From contig NW_014577280.1 of NCBI RefSeq assembly GCF_000485595.1, positions 280,538 to 338,966 on the forward strand: a stretch of 58,429 nucleotides of DNA, written 5' to 3'. Below, in pieces: positions 45,319-54,899 of the stretch; the first letter of the stretch is position 1; every line of letters starts with the position of its first letter. Made by a program: the position numbers and the translations under genes. The DNA is from Priapulus caudatus (lineage: Eukaryota > Priapulida > Priapulimorpha > Priapulimorphida > Priapulidae). The notes under the pieces were generated by a model. It worked only from the letters and a program-made list of their open reading frames with translations, was not told the DNA's origin and did no database searches.

Positions 45319-46118
45319 AGATAAAATAAAAAATATGAGTGTAATTAGAGATATTGTGCATAACATGTAATACTATATTAAAGTAACCTCATTTAAAGGA
45401 TTGAAGGAAAATGTTATTTGCTGCTTGTGAGAATACTGACATTGTAGAAGGTACATACACTTAGCATTTCTGTAGATACATCAAAGTGCACATCAAGTGT
45501 TTGTGTGATCCCAGTCAGAAACCAACCCCCGTGCTCTCATGTAATTTCAATAGACTTCGGATCAAGTAATCACTTCTACAGATCCTGAGATTGTAGAGGT
45601 CCCACTTTGTGCATTTGTATATTTTTTATAGTTATAATCAATCTTAAAGTGATAGAGGTATGATTAGATGATCTTAATAAGCAAGTATCAAATATTTGAA
45701 GTATGGATACGATATTGATATATGATGTTATCATGTACAAGTGTTAACACAAAAGAGGCTTAAAGAGAAACTTCCCCCAAAATCGTGTAATTGTTAAATC
45801 TCTGCCAATTTGCCTTATATTATTGAAGAAAATGTATCGCGGTCAAAAGTATCTTATTGCAGAGAAAATTGTAACTAGTAAAACATCTAATTATCTAAAT
45901 TCATGATAGTTGACATGAACAAAATTTTAAATTTTGTTGAAATTGTACTGTTATCCGCTTCAGTCACAAGCGTTATCAAGACATATATGACTATATAAAA
46001 CGATATTATTTATTATTTACATCATTATGTAGACATGTAGTCAACATTCAATTGTTTATTTTAAGAAACTGCAGAAAGTAATGGGTCTCTTGTCTTTTTC
46101 ATTTTCAAATATCTCAAC
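45319..46118. other. Spacer between Tigger copy 1 and the MULE exon (duplicated at the right window edge)
   Basis: AT-rich, non-coding. 45319-45981 is almost identical to 57768-58429. It ends in a pyrimidine-rich acceptor (TCAACAG at 46118). Confidence 0.7.
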
Positions 46119-47103
46119 AGCCTGTACTATGATATCTTCAAGAAGACGTATGGTGCCTATTCTGGAGAAAAGATGCTCCTCGACATGGACAAAATCAGCG
46201 AGCAGTACAATGAAGAGCAACAGGATGTATGTGCTCGCATGACAACTACTGAAGACGATCAAACAATAGTTGCTATATGCACTCCATTAATGAAGAGAGT
46301 CCACAAACTGGTGAAACACAGCGCAGAAATGCTATTCATTGATTCATCAGGGAACTGTGACCGACACAACACCATGATTTTTGTCCTTACACACTCTACA
46401 GCTGGGGCACTACCCCCGGGAGTGATTTTGGCTACCTCAGAGAGTCAAAATACAATTGCTGCCGGCCTCAACCTTCTGAAGACAGTACTCCCTGAAGAAG
46501 GCTTCTTTGAAATGGAGTCACGTGGGCCGAGAGTTATTATCACGGATGATTGCCAGTCTTTAAGACAGGCCCTGCATTGAGTCTATCCAGAGGCAGCACT
46601 TCTTCTTTGTGTCTTACATCTCTTGCAAGCCATGTGGCGTTGGTTGTGGGATAGCCACAATAATGTTCCAAAGAAGGACAGGTCATACCTTCTTCAGGTG
46701 TTTAAGAGGATGGTGTATGCAGAAACAACCACTGAGCTCAACGACCGTTATGATGTTATCTGTCATGATGCTATCGTACAACAACACCCCAAGTACATGG
46801 AACACCTTGGAAAGGTATATGAGAGGCGACAGGGATGGGCTCTCTGTCTCAGGTCGGACTTGCCAACAAGAGGGAATAACACGAACAATTTTGTGGAGAG
46901 TGCGATGCGAGTCGTGAAGGAGAAAGTTCTTCACAGGTTGAAGGCCTACAATGTTACCCAACTGCTTCGTTTCATCATGACAAGGATGAAGGACTACTAT
47001 GCCAGACGCCTGACAGATGTGGCCAACAACAGAATGACAAGTTCACGATCAAAGTACAAGTTGAAGAACAATGATGTCGACTGTGACAAAGTTGCTAAGG
47101 TTG
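46119..47103 (+). pseudogene. MULE-type transposase exon with one internal stop
   Basis: After the acceptor AACAG|CC the frame reads LYYDIFKKTYGAYSGEKML, then MLFIDSSGNCDRHNTMIF with the first catalytic Asp, VIITDDCQSLRQAL with the second, CVLHLLQAMWRWLWDSHNNV, LPTRGNNTNNFVESAMRVVK with the catalytic Glu, and YYARRLTDVANNRM. This is the invertebrate MULE family with D-D-E catalysis. TGA at 46578-46580 is the only break, and the frame is the same on both sides. The end is a candidate donor (GTTG|GTAAAG near 47103), so the full gene had more exons; none is visible downstream. Confidence 0.85.
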
Positions 47104-47867
47104 GTAAAGTACTATAATCAATCAGCATAAACCTAAATACTTCTGACATTCGACTCACAAATGAGGTCACATTATTCCAAAGATGTATCATTTTAGATTT
47201 TTTAAAGTTAGGTTACAGATTTAATATTTGTTAGTTTTCAAAATTATAAATATTCCCATATGAAGAAAATTGTCAAACAGTAGAGATAACACATATGGTC
47301 CGTAGGCGCACAATTTATGGCAGATGTGGGACTCTTGGTCATCACATTTGAAATTTGTGAAAGGGTTCTGAGCTAAAATTAAAAAATAATTTAATAAAAA
47401 CAGACCTAATAGGGATATGTATACCATTGAGGTAGACTTTCTAATCTTTTACACCTTTAAAACAATTGAACACATTTGGGACTAACAGGGTTTACTAGAA
47501 TCCCACCACTCCACCACAGAGTCACCGCAGTAGACGTTAGATGAGCGCTGTCGCTCTGCGGCACTTGTATTAGTTATTATATTATGGTTATCTATATTAA
47601 TTCTATGGTCCATCCAGACCGTGTGACACCATAGATAGTGTTTGGGATACTATAGATAGTATATAAGTCGATCCAAGTCGATTTATAGTTGGTGGTAGGG
47701 TTCGGGTTAGTGTTAGGGTTTTTGCATCATTTTTTGATATACGGAAAGTCTGATGCATGCGCAACCACCAGCACCATCAGCAGGGTGTATGCGTACATGC
47801 ATTCAACTTCGGAGATAGCGGAGTTCGTGCGTGACGTACACTGAAGTCTGGTTCATGGAAACATGCC
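47104..47867. other. Non-coding after the MULE exon
   Basis: No gene. Short direct repeats CATAGATAGTGT/CTATAGATAGTA near 47630-47660 and a GGGTTAGTGTTAGGG stretch near 47704 are present. Confidence 0.45.
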
Positions 47868-48618
47868 CACCTGAAATTACGTCGGTGTGTAGCAGAAAAT
47901 TTCGGGTGGGTAAATCGTTGTGTTTCTTGTTTAATAACACAAGTATTCATGACTATGTGTGTTTTTAACATGAATGAACATGTCAGGATGCCTTTTTACA
48001 TAAGTTTACAAAAAAATACTTCCATTACATGAAATTATCACATGATTTATGCTGTCCGACCTTACCCGTCCTCCAAAATTTGTCTTGAGTCTAAAGTCGG
48101 ACAGACAGTAGAATCATAATGTCAACTCTCCTAGAGGCAACACTTTTTAATTTTACAATAAAACAAAATTTTAACATATTAATTGTGCATAATTAAATTT
48201 TAAACGAGTTAAATTTTAAATTAAATACTGCGTTGAATCTGAATTTTGTAAAAAAGTAAAGGTGCAGTATATACACAGTCTCCCTCTCCCCTGCGTCCCA
48301 CCTCTAATACAAACTTTATTTTTACATTGTAAACACTGCCCTAGTACACAATGGTTCCCAACCCCGCGCACATTATCTCCTGCCTACAGCCTTGTCTACA
48401 CAACGAAATTTAACTCGAGTTAGCGATTATGTAGCGTCTACATAGCTATTATCTAGCGATTATGTAGCCCCGTATAAACACTTAACTCGAGTTAAATTTC
48501 GTCGTGTAAACGAGGCTTATATGTACACCGTAACATCGATACCACTGTCAATCCATCCAATCCTACTAATGTTTCCTTCTTTTTTAGCGTGTTCTATTTC
48601 CATCAACGACCTCTCCTC
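47868..48618. repeat. Tigger copy 2 5' region (repeat of 42430-43385)
   Basis: Direct repeat of copy 1's 5' region, shorter by a ~150-bp deletion after CAACACTTTTTAATTT. The left terminus is absent. Confidence 0.85.
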
Positions 48619-50574
48619 ATGCCTCGGTGCCGCAAACTAGCTAAATGGCAAGATGCCGATATGAGTTCGGCCGTGCTTGCTGTCAAGCAGAAAAGAATGT
48701 CGACGAGAGAAGCAGCAAAATTTTATAACGTACCGAAATCGACTCTTGGTGACAGTCACAGGGAAAATTAAGGGAAAATCTAAAATGGGTTGTACGCCAA
48801 CTATCCCCCTCAAAATAGAAATTGACGTAGTCCCTAATGCGAAAAAATGTGCTGCCTCCGGATTTGGATATTCGCGAAAAACGTTTTTGGACAAGGCAAC
48901 ACAACTGTGTACTAGGATGGAAATTCCAATCAAGAGTAAATCAGGAAGCCTGGGGAAAGACTGGTGGAAAGGCTTCAAATCACGTCATCAGGACATCTCT
49001 CTCAGAAAACCCGAAAAGCTGACAACAGTGAGAGCAAGAATGCTAAACTGCACGATAACATCGAAACACTTTACAGACCTCGGAGAAATTTTAGAAAAGC
49101 TAGACATAAACCCCCCCCCCCTCACAACAAATGTACAACTGCGACGAGACTGGCATCAACTTTGAGCACCAACCATCCAAAATAATAGCAGCAATGGGGG
49201 CAAAAGTAGTACAGAGCAGGGTTAGTAACAGCAAGCAGAATGTAACGGTTATGGCTGCAATCAACGCAGCTGGTGAAGCGATTCCGCCAGCTGTTGTTGT
49301 TAAGAGAAAAACAAGCAAGGCACTGCAGGGCTACGACACGGCGTCCGGGCCGCCAGGGACGCTGTGGTCGTACCAAAAAAAAGCATGGATGGAGGACGTG
49401 CTCGGCAAGGACTGGCTGCAGTCGGTCTTCCTCCCCAACGCCAGGAAGGAGCGGCCTCTCCTGCTAGTCGTGGATGGCCACAGCAGTCACGTCACTCTGG
49501 ACTTTATCCAGCTAGCCAGAGAAAATGGATGTCCACCTGCTAGCCTTGCCTGCGCACACTACTCACTTCCTGCAGCCTCTCGACAGATCATTCTTTGGCC
49601 CCCTAAAACAAAACTATAATGCAGTATGCACAAAATTTATCAGGGAAAATCCGGACAAGATGATCAGCAAGTGGGTTTGGCCCTCCCTTTTTAGAGGCAG
49701 TTGGCTACAAAATATAGCGCCACTCGCTATAGCAAACGGGTTCCGCGCAACAGGATTATATCCATTCAGTCCAAGCGCGATCCCCGAAGCAGCATTCATG
49801 CCGTACGACCTGCCAGCACCATTCCACGATCCAACAGCACCCTTTCAGAGGAGGTAGGCATTGGAGGCACCCCTACAGAGGAAAGACAAGCAGCTGCAGC
49901 TACAATAATATCCGCAGAGCTGGCTGCTCCTCAAGTGCTCGAAAACACCTTGAGCAAAGAGCAAGTAGACACGTTCAACAACAGGCTTGAAAATGAGTAC
50001 GACATGCCAGAAACATACGACCAACTATATTCGTGTTGGAGGAGCTTAAAAGAAGCTGCTGCTGCTGCTGCTACACCATCGCCGCAGCTTGTCGACGTTG
50101 TGGAAGCTGTCGGTCCCATTCCATCTTGGGACGACAGTGTCGAATCAATATTCGCACAACCATCGACAAGCACAACCCTAGATAATAACCCTAGAAAAAT
50201 GAAAAGGCAAATTACATCCCACCGATTGATTCTTAACTGGTAACGAATACATAGCGAAAAAAATTGCGTCAGAGGAGGAGAAAACCCAAATTATAGAAGC
50301 GAAGGAAACAAGAAAACGCGAGAGAGAAATAAAAAAGGCAAAACAAGCAGATGATAAAGCAAAGAAGACGTTGGAAAAAGCAAAAAAGGTAATGCTGTAA
50401 AATCAACAGTAGATGACGAGTGCGTTGTGTGCTTGACCTCGTGGCATGATGATGAGGGTGGAATGGAGTGGGTGCAGTGTGAGAGGTGTGAAAAATGGCT
50501 CCACACTGGTTGCATACCCTTTGTCGTCATTTTTGATGCAGACTCCAGCTTCATTTGCCACCTTTGTCTCTGAA
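48619..50574 (+). pseudogene. jerky-like Tigger transposase, copy 2, with complete C-terminal PHD-like finger
   Basis: ATG 48619. Domain order as in copy 1. A 2-base deletion near 48757 shifts the helix-turn-helix region. A C-run of about 13 near 49111 shifts the region before YNCDETGINF (first catalytic Asp, about 49131). LLLVVDGHSSHVTLDF holds the second Asp; one extra G near 49527 shifts; LQPLDRSFFGPLKQNY near 49570 holds the third; GFRATGLYPFSPSAIPEAAF follows. The tail is Ala-rich, then Lys/Glu helical. The finger is complete: CVVC, WVQCERCEKWLHTGC, CHLC, ending TGA at about 50572. At least four breaks; inactive as read. Confidence 0.88.
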
Positions 50575-51200
50575 ATGTTTGATTGATTGATGATGCATTG
50601 ATGATTTGATTGATTGATGATTTGATTGACTGATGATGCATTGATGATTTGATTGCTTGATGATGAATTGATTGATTGTTTACCGTGAATTTGCAAAATG
50701 AAGTTGAGTTGCGTCTTGTCTGCAGCCACATTTAAAGTTGTGTAACTGAAAGAGAAACAACAACAAAATAATAATTAATAATACTAATGACATATTAAGA
50801 AAACTGTAATTAATTTATAAAGTGTAAATGATTAATTGTAGGCCCTATTATTCGTGGTGGCGAATTGTAGGCCTAGTACATATGTGTACACAGGTCGTAC
50901 ATACACATACACACGTGATGAATTGATGATTGATTATTTGATTTCTGATTGATGATGAATTAATTGATGGTTTGATTGATTGATGATGAATTAATTGATG
51001 ATTTGATTGCTTGATGATTGTTTACCCTGAATTTGCAAAATGAAGTTGAGTTGCGTCTTGTCTGCAGCCCCGTTTAAAGTTGTGTAACTGAAAGAGAAAT
51101 GACAAAAAATAATAATTAATAACAAATATTAAGAAAACTGTAATTAATTCATAAAGTGTAAATGATTAATTGTTGTAGGCCCTATTATTCGTGGTGAATG
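50575..51200. repeat. Tigger copy 2 3' region: (TTGATTGATGA)n tracts and a 185-bp duplication
   Basis: TGATTGATGATTTGAT-type repeats run at 50575-50675 and 50918-51018. Each is followed by a copy of the same ~185-bp block (50674-50859 and 51016-51196, starting GATTGTTTACC and ending TTATTCGTGGTG). The unit of duplication is about 340 bp. Confidence 0.9.
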
Positions 51201-51789
51201 AGATAAGATGATAAGATCAATCGCAATTATAATAGAAACAGCAAGCTAGATTGCTTGTGATTTTTATTCCACCTCCTTTGTGAATGTTTAAATATTGACT
51301 TACGCGAGTAATGTTTTTATAACTACTAGATTGAATATCTAGGGTTAAATATGCTTTTGAAAGTAGACAAATGTAAACTATTAGCCTAAAAAATGCTTGT
51401 TTTTACCTTGAATACCTTGGAATTTTTCTGAACGATGTCATGCCTGCAAAATCTGAGGAACGACTGAGGACGAGCACATGTCATGGTCGCTTAAGTACCT
51501 AAATATATTACTCAATAACGTGTTAATTATATGTTTGTACATTTTGTAAATTATATAAGTAAGATTTGTAAACATTTTATATAAAAACATTATTTGGCAA
51601 TTTAAAAAAAAAAACTCAATAGTGTCCGACTTTACACTCCTACGTGTCCGACTTTACCCTCCACGTGTCCGAGTTTAGCCTCACGTGATTGGAAGTCATT
51701 TTTCGTATTCCTGCAGCCTTACAAAAGCTGTCAGGTGTAAGATACACGCATTTATGCCCGAATGTGTCCGACATTTGGCTCCTTTACCC
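51201..51789. other. Tigger copy 2 3' end with repeated TGTCCGAC motifs
   Basis: AT-rich, then GTGTCCGACTTTACACTCC, CGTGTCCGACTTTACCCTCC and CGTGTCCGAGTTTAGCCTC in tandem at 51624-51682, and the terminal GTGTCCGACATTTGGCTCC at 51762. These are likely subterminal and terminal transposase sites. Confidence 0.65.
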
Positions 51790-52588
51790 TACCAAATTAA
51801 TCTATGGTTTGTAACCACTCGCAACAACATGAACAGCGCATGCACGACAACTGCTCGAACGAATAGCGCATACGAACAGGTGTCCGATGCTCGGACGAAT
51901 ATCCACGTCGTTAAATTTATGGGAGCAGGTTTTTAGAGGTAGACTGAATATGAATGAGCATGCTGTCTCCATTTTGTTTCCATGTATTGAAACGTTTTAA
52001 AGTAACCCAGCAGGTTATCACTGGTACGTAATTAATACTAATAGCCCATTAAAATGACTTGCGAGATTTTTGCTCAGAAAAACTAAACATAGCTGAATAT
52101 AGTCTCACCTGACAGCGAGAATATCACTGATTACACCAACATTAAAAATACTAAGATTTTATGCAGTTATAGCATAGAAAATTGGATATGAACACATCGT
52201 AACAGCAATGCATTTTATCGTGTCGCGACAATGCCTAATGGCAGAATTGGTAAACTTGTATTTGTGTCGGTGATGAATTGAAAACAAGTGCGTGCCTGCA
52301 CTGTGGGTATGGCAGATAAGCGGTGGCACCACAAGCTAATCCATACTTCCTATTAGTTCAAGATGACAGAAAACGAATGTTTACAAAAACGATTAGTTCG
52401 AAACTGGCAGTTTTCGGTGAATACGAAAGTTTCAAGACATTTTATTGTTACTCTAGACAATTGCTGTTACTCAAGCAATAACGGTAGGTATCATGAAAGT
52501 GGGGGGAAACACTGGAAAATTCTCGCAATACTCGCTTTAATATCTATGATAATTGTGCTGAAAGAAACACGATGTCTGTCCGTTGCAG
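51790..52588 (+). other. RPS12 upstream region
   Basis: No coding exon proven. The RPS12 start codon exon should be here or further upstream. A donor-like ACG|GTAGGT lies near 52484. ATG GCA GAT AAG CG followed by GTGGCA near 52311 has the right phase but a weak donor. Confidence 0.4.
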
Positions 52589-54854
52589 AGAAGACGTTCC
52601 AGTGGCCCCAGCTGCAGCTGCAGCCGGTGGTGTCATGGACATTAACACAGCCTTGCAGGAGGTGCTGAAAACCGCCCTGATTCACGACGGACTCGCGCGC
52701 GGGCTGCACGAGGCCTGCAAGGCTCTCGACAAGTAGGTGCCGGTGCTGAGAAATCAGAAGGTAGAGACTAGCGCTTGCGTTTACCTTTGCGATTGCCAAC
52801 GGCATCTCTGATCGTTACCCGACATTCTGTTAATTGGTTTTTCTGTTCAATTTGGCATTGTTAATTGCGCGTACGAGGTTTTATATTTTCTTTTAATCTT
52901 AAATGTTAATTTGAAGTGAATAAATTTAAAAATGTTTTTAACAGTGATGGCTTGTAGTTTGCACATGCACAGTCTGTCTGAACCATTGCTGGTGCTTTCC
53001 TTTGTAATGCTAATTTGAACTGCTGGTACCAATACTACTATTATTGCTATTAATATGACTTAAAAAAGACCGTCTTCCGTACATGTATTTGTATTTGAAT
53101 TACACGCAATAAAGATTTAATAATAAAAATAATAATAAGACTATACTGTACGTTTCTAAGCATGTGTTTGTGTTTATGTAGGAGACAGGCTCTGCTCTGT
53201 GTCTTGGCCAACAACTGTGATGAACAGATGTACGTGAAGTTGGTAGAGGCCCTCTGCGCTGAGCACAACATCAATCTGATTAAGGTGAGGCTGTCGCCAC
53301 TGCGTGTGAAGGTCAAGGTTAGACATTCTGCCCTTGGAAGTTGTAATCGGATGTCTAAGTCACCTTTGCATGTGTCCCGTCAGCTAATTAGCTGAGGATC
53401 ATTGTGAGTAGGAGTGGTCACAGAGCTCTATTTGCTGGCAGTTTGAATAAAGTTGTTTTGTTTTTACCAGTATTTTGTCGGCGTGTTTGTACAGATTTTT
53501 ATGGGCCTGACCTCCAATCGTTCTCCTTGTAGTGCTGGATCCCATTGTCAAAAACACTGTACATAAGCAGTTGTGACATAAGTCTACAATGTTGTAATGT
53601 TTGAATGCGAAGTGTTTTACTTTTAGAGAGAGTTGTGATTGGCATGAGTAGTTATGCTGTTTCTGACGACAGTACTTGATGAGAACAGTTTTTCGACGTT
53701 ACCTAAACTCTCGGTGATGATATATCTCACAGACCTGTTCTGAGAACTTGTGAGGATTTGTATATTCTGAGAGAGCTGTTATTCGTATCGTATCGTAAAT
53801 GCTGCATCGCAATCTGTATCGGATCGTGAGCTACCCGTATTCTCCCGTCCCTGTTGCGTCGTAGGTCTCTGAGACAGTGTTATTCTTCCTTCCCCGTAGG
53901 TCGACGACAACAAGAAGCTAGGCGAGTGGGCAGGCCTGTGCAAAATTGACAAGGAAGGCAAAGCGAGAAAGATCGTCGGATGCAGTTGTGTCGTCGTGAA
54001 GGTGCGTATCGCAGCGGAGCGCGTCCGTCCCCCCATCGCTGGTTTCTTGTTTGCTGTTGTCCTTACGGTTACCCATCTGTGACCTGTCAAAGTCTTGCGT
54101 GTTGACGAAAACTTTAAAAAAAAAAATTACACACGTGTGCCTTTAATGCGTTGAGCGGGGAAGCGATACGTCCTAGCGTACGTCCGAACCGTTGGGTCGC
54201 TTCATGCAGCACACAAAACGTTGCTGAAAAGGTGGCCAGACGTTACACACGTCGAATTTGTTTCCTTTCGCACACTTTCGAATTGCCGATTACTGTGATG
54301 ACAAACCATGCTCCCTCATCCGAAGCAGATGACGATTGCAGTGACCAACACAAGTCTGAGAATCGGCAGAGTAAACTAATGTTGGCCTTGTCCGTCGTCG
54401 TGTGTGTGAATCGTCGTTATCTTTGCTGGTGTGCTGGCGTTTCGTAAGACCCACGATGCACACGAGCTAGGTGCAAAATTTGCCCAAAGTTGTATTTAAG
54501 CCTACCGCTGTGCAGAGACGGGATGTAGTAACTGTGCCTAACTCCTTATCGTTCTCCTCTCTGTATCTTATCTCTCTACTTGTCTTCCTCTTATCTACTC
54601 CTAATAATAGTAATATATATGTGCGTGCGCATGCGCCTCTCTATGCTACAAATTTTGCATCGTCAATCCACCGGTGAATTCGTGGGGCGAGTTTGGGGCA
54701 CAAAAGAAGTGACTGCTAATGCAAGTGTGTTGTAATGTTAAGCGTGTATATGAAGCTAATGAGCTTTGTTTTTATTTGCACGTTCACGCAGGACTACGGA
54801 AAGGAGACGCAAGCCCACGACGTCCTGAACGAGTACTTCAAGTCCAAGCGGTGA
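52589..54854 (+). CDS. RPS12: 40S ribosomal protein S12 (eS12)
   Basis: Component of the small ribosomal subunit in the cytoplasm. Four coding exons: 52589-52732, 53182-53284, 53900-54001 and 54792-54854 (TGA 54852-54854). All joints are GT-AG and keep frame. Landmarks: [60 protein letters not shown] and [20 protein letters not shown]. About 137 residues, close to the 132 of human RPS12, with which it is highly similar. The N-terminus is acidic then Ala-rich ([12 protein letters not shown]). The first exon shown starts at a CAG acceptor, so the ATG lies in an unseen upstream exon. An in-frame ATG at 52572 would instead add MSVRC if unspliced. Introns 3 and 4 carry snoRNAs, as ribosomal protein genes often do. 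Confidence 0.97.
53305..53400 (+). ncRNA. Candidate structured RNA in RPS12 intron 3 (H/ACA-like hairpin)
   Basis: AAGGT-loop-TTAGACAT pairs with ATGTCTAA-loop-ACCTT around a 24-nt apex, giving a stem with an internal pocket like an H/ACA hairpin. A 16-bp palindrome TCAGCTAATTAGCTGA follows. H and ACA boxes are not convincing. Confidence 0.3.
53707..53776 (+). ncRNA. SNORD25: C/D box snoRNA U25 (SNORD25)
   Basis: Box C GTGATGA at 53714-53720, D' CTGA at 53740-53743, C' GTGAGGA at 53750-53756 and box D CTGA at 53767-53770. A terminal stem CTCTC/GAGAG (53708-53712 with 53771-53775) closes it. The D' guide CACAGACCTGT is complementary to 18S rRNA ACAGGTCTGTG. The fifth base upstream of D' is a C facing the first G of that rRNA GG pair, the position methylated by U25 in vertebrates (Gm1490 in human numbering). 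Guide, D' and C' closely resemble human U25 as I remember it. It lies in RPS12 intron 3. Confidence 0.9.
54165..54275 (+). ncRNA. Candidate H/ACA-like RNA in RPS12 intron 4
   Basis: GAAGCGA pairs with TCGCTTC across a 30-nt loop. Next come ACACAAA (fits the H box ANANNA) and a small hairpin AACGT...ACGTT directly followed by ACA. The second hairpin is too short for a standard H/ACA RNA, so confidence is low. Confidence 0.25.
54283..54369 (+). ncRNA. C/D box snoRNA, target unassigned
   Basis: Box C GTGATGA at 54295-54301, C' candidate ATGACGA at 54329-54335 and box D CTGA at 54356-54359. A perfect 7-bp terminal stem GCCGATT (54285-54291) with AATCGGC (54361-54367) encloses them. The D guide is ACCAACACAAGT; a D' guide could be CATGCTCCCTCAT before CGAA. 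I cannot assign either to an rRNA site with confidence. It is in RPS12 intron 4, about 420 bases before exon 5. Confidence 0.85.
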
Positions 54855-54878
54855 ACAGCGCCATCTGTAGGGCAGGAA

Positions 54879-54884
54879 AATAAA
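54879..54884 (+). terminator. RPS12 poly(A) signal
   Basis: AATAAA 25 bases after the RPS12 stop codon. Confidence 0.85.
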
Positions 54885-54899
54885 GATACGACCAACAAT

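Larger units (their letters stand above)
42196..51789 (+). mobile_element. TIR-bounded composite block: Tigger copy 1, MULE, Tigger copy 2
   Basis: The left end GGGTAAAGCAGCCAAATGTC, flanked by TA, matches the reverse complement of the right end (GACATTTGGCTCCTTTACCC at about 51770-51789), also flanked by TA. TA flanks fit the Tc1/mariner/pogo superfamily. Only copy 1 keeps a left end and only copy 2 keeps a right end. The shared part (42430-45316 against 47868-50515) is a long direct repeat of high identity. The stretch between holds a MULE transposase exon. Confidence 0.65.

Noticed and set aside
52363-52668. 101-residue frame overlapping the RPS12 first exon
   Set aside because: It reads RPS12 exon DNA in the wrong frame; the RPS12 frame is conserved and spliced.
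52940-53040. Possible C/D snoRNA in RPS12 intron 2
   Set aside because: A GTGATGG box and an inner CTGA are present, but the outer D box would be TTGA and the terminal stem only three or four pairs.
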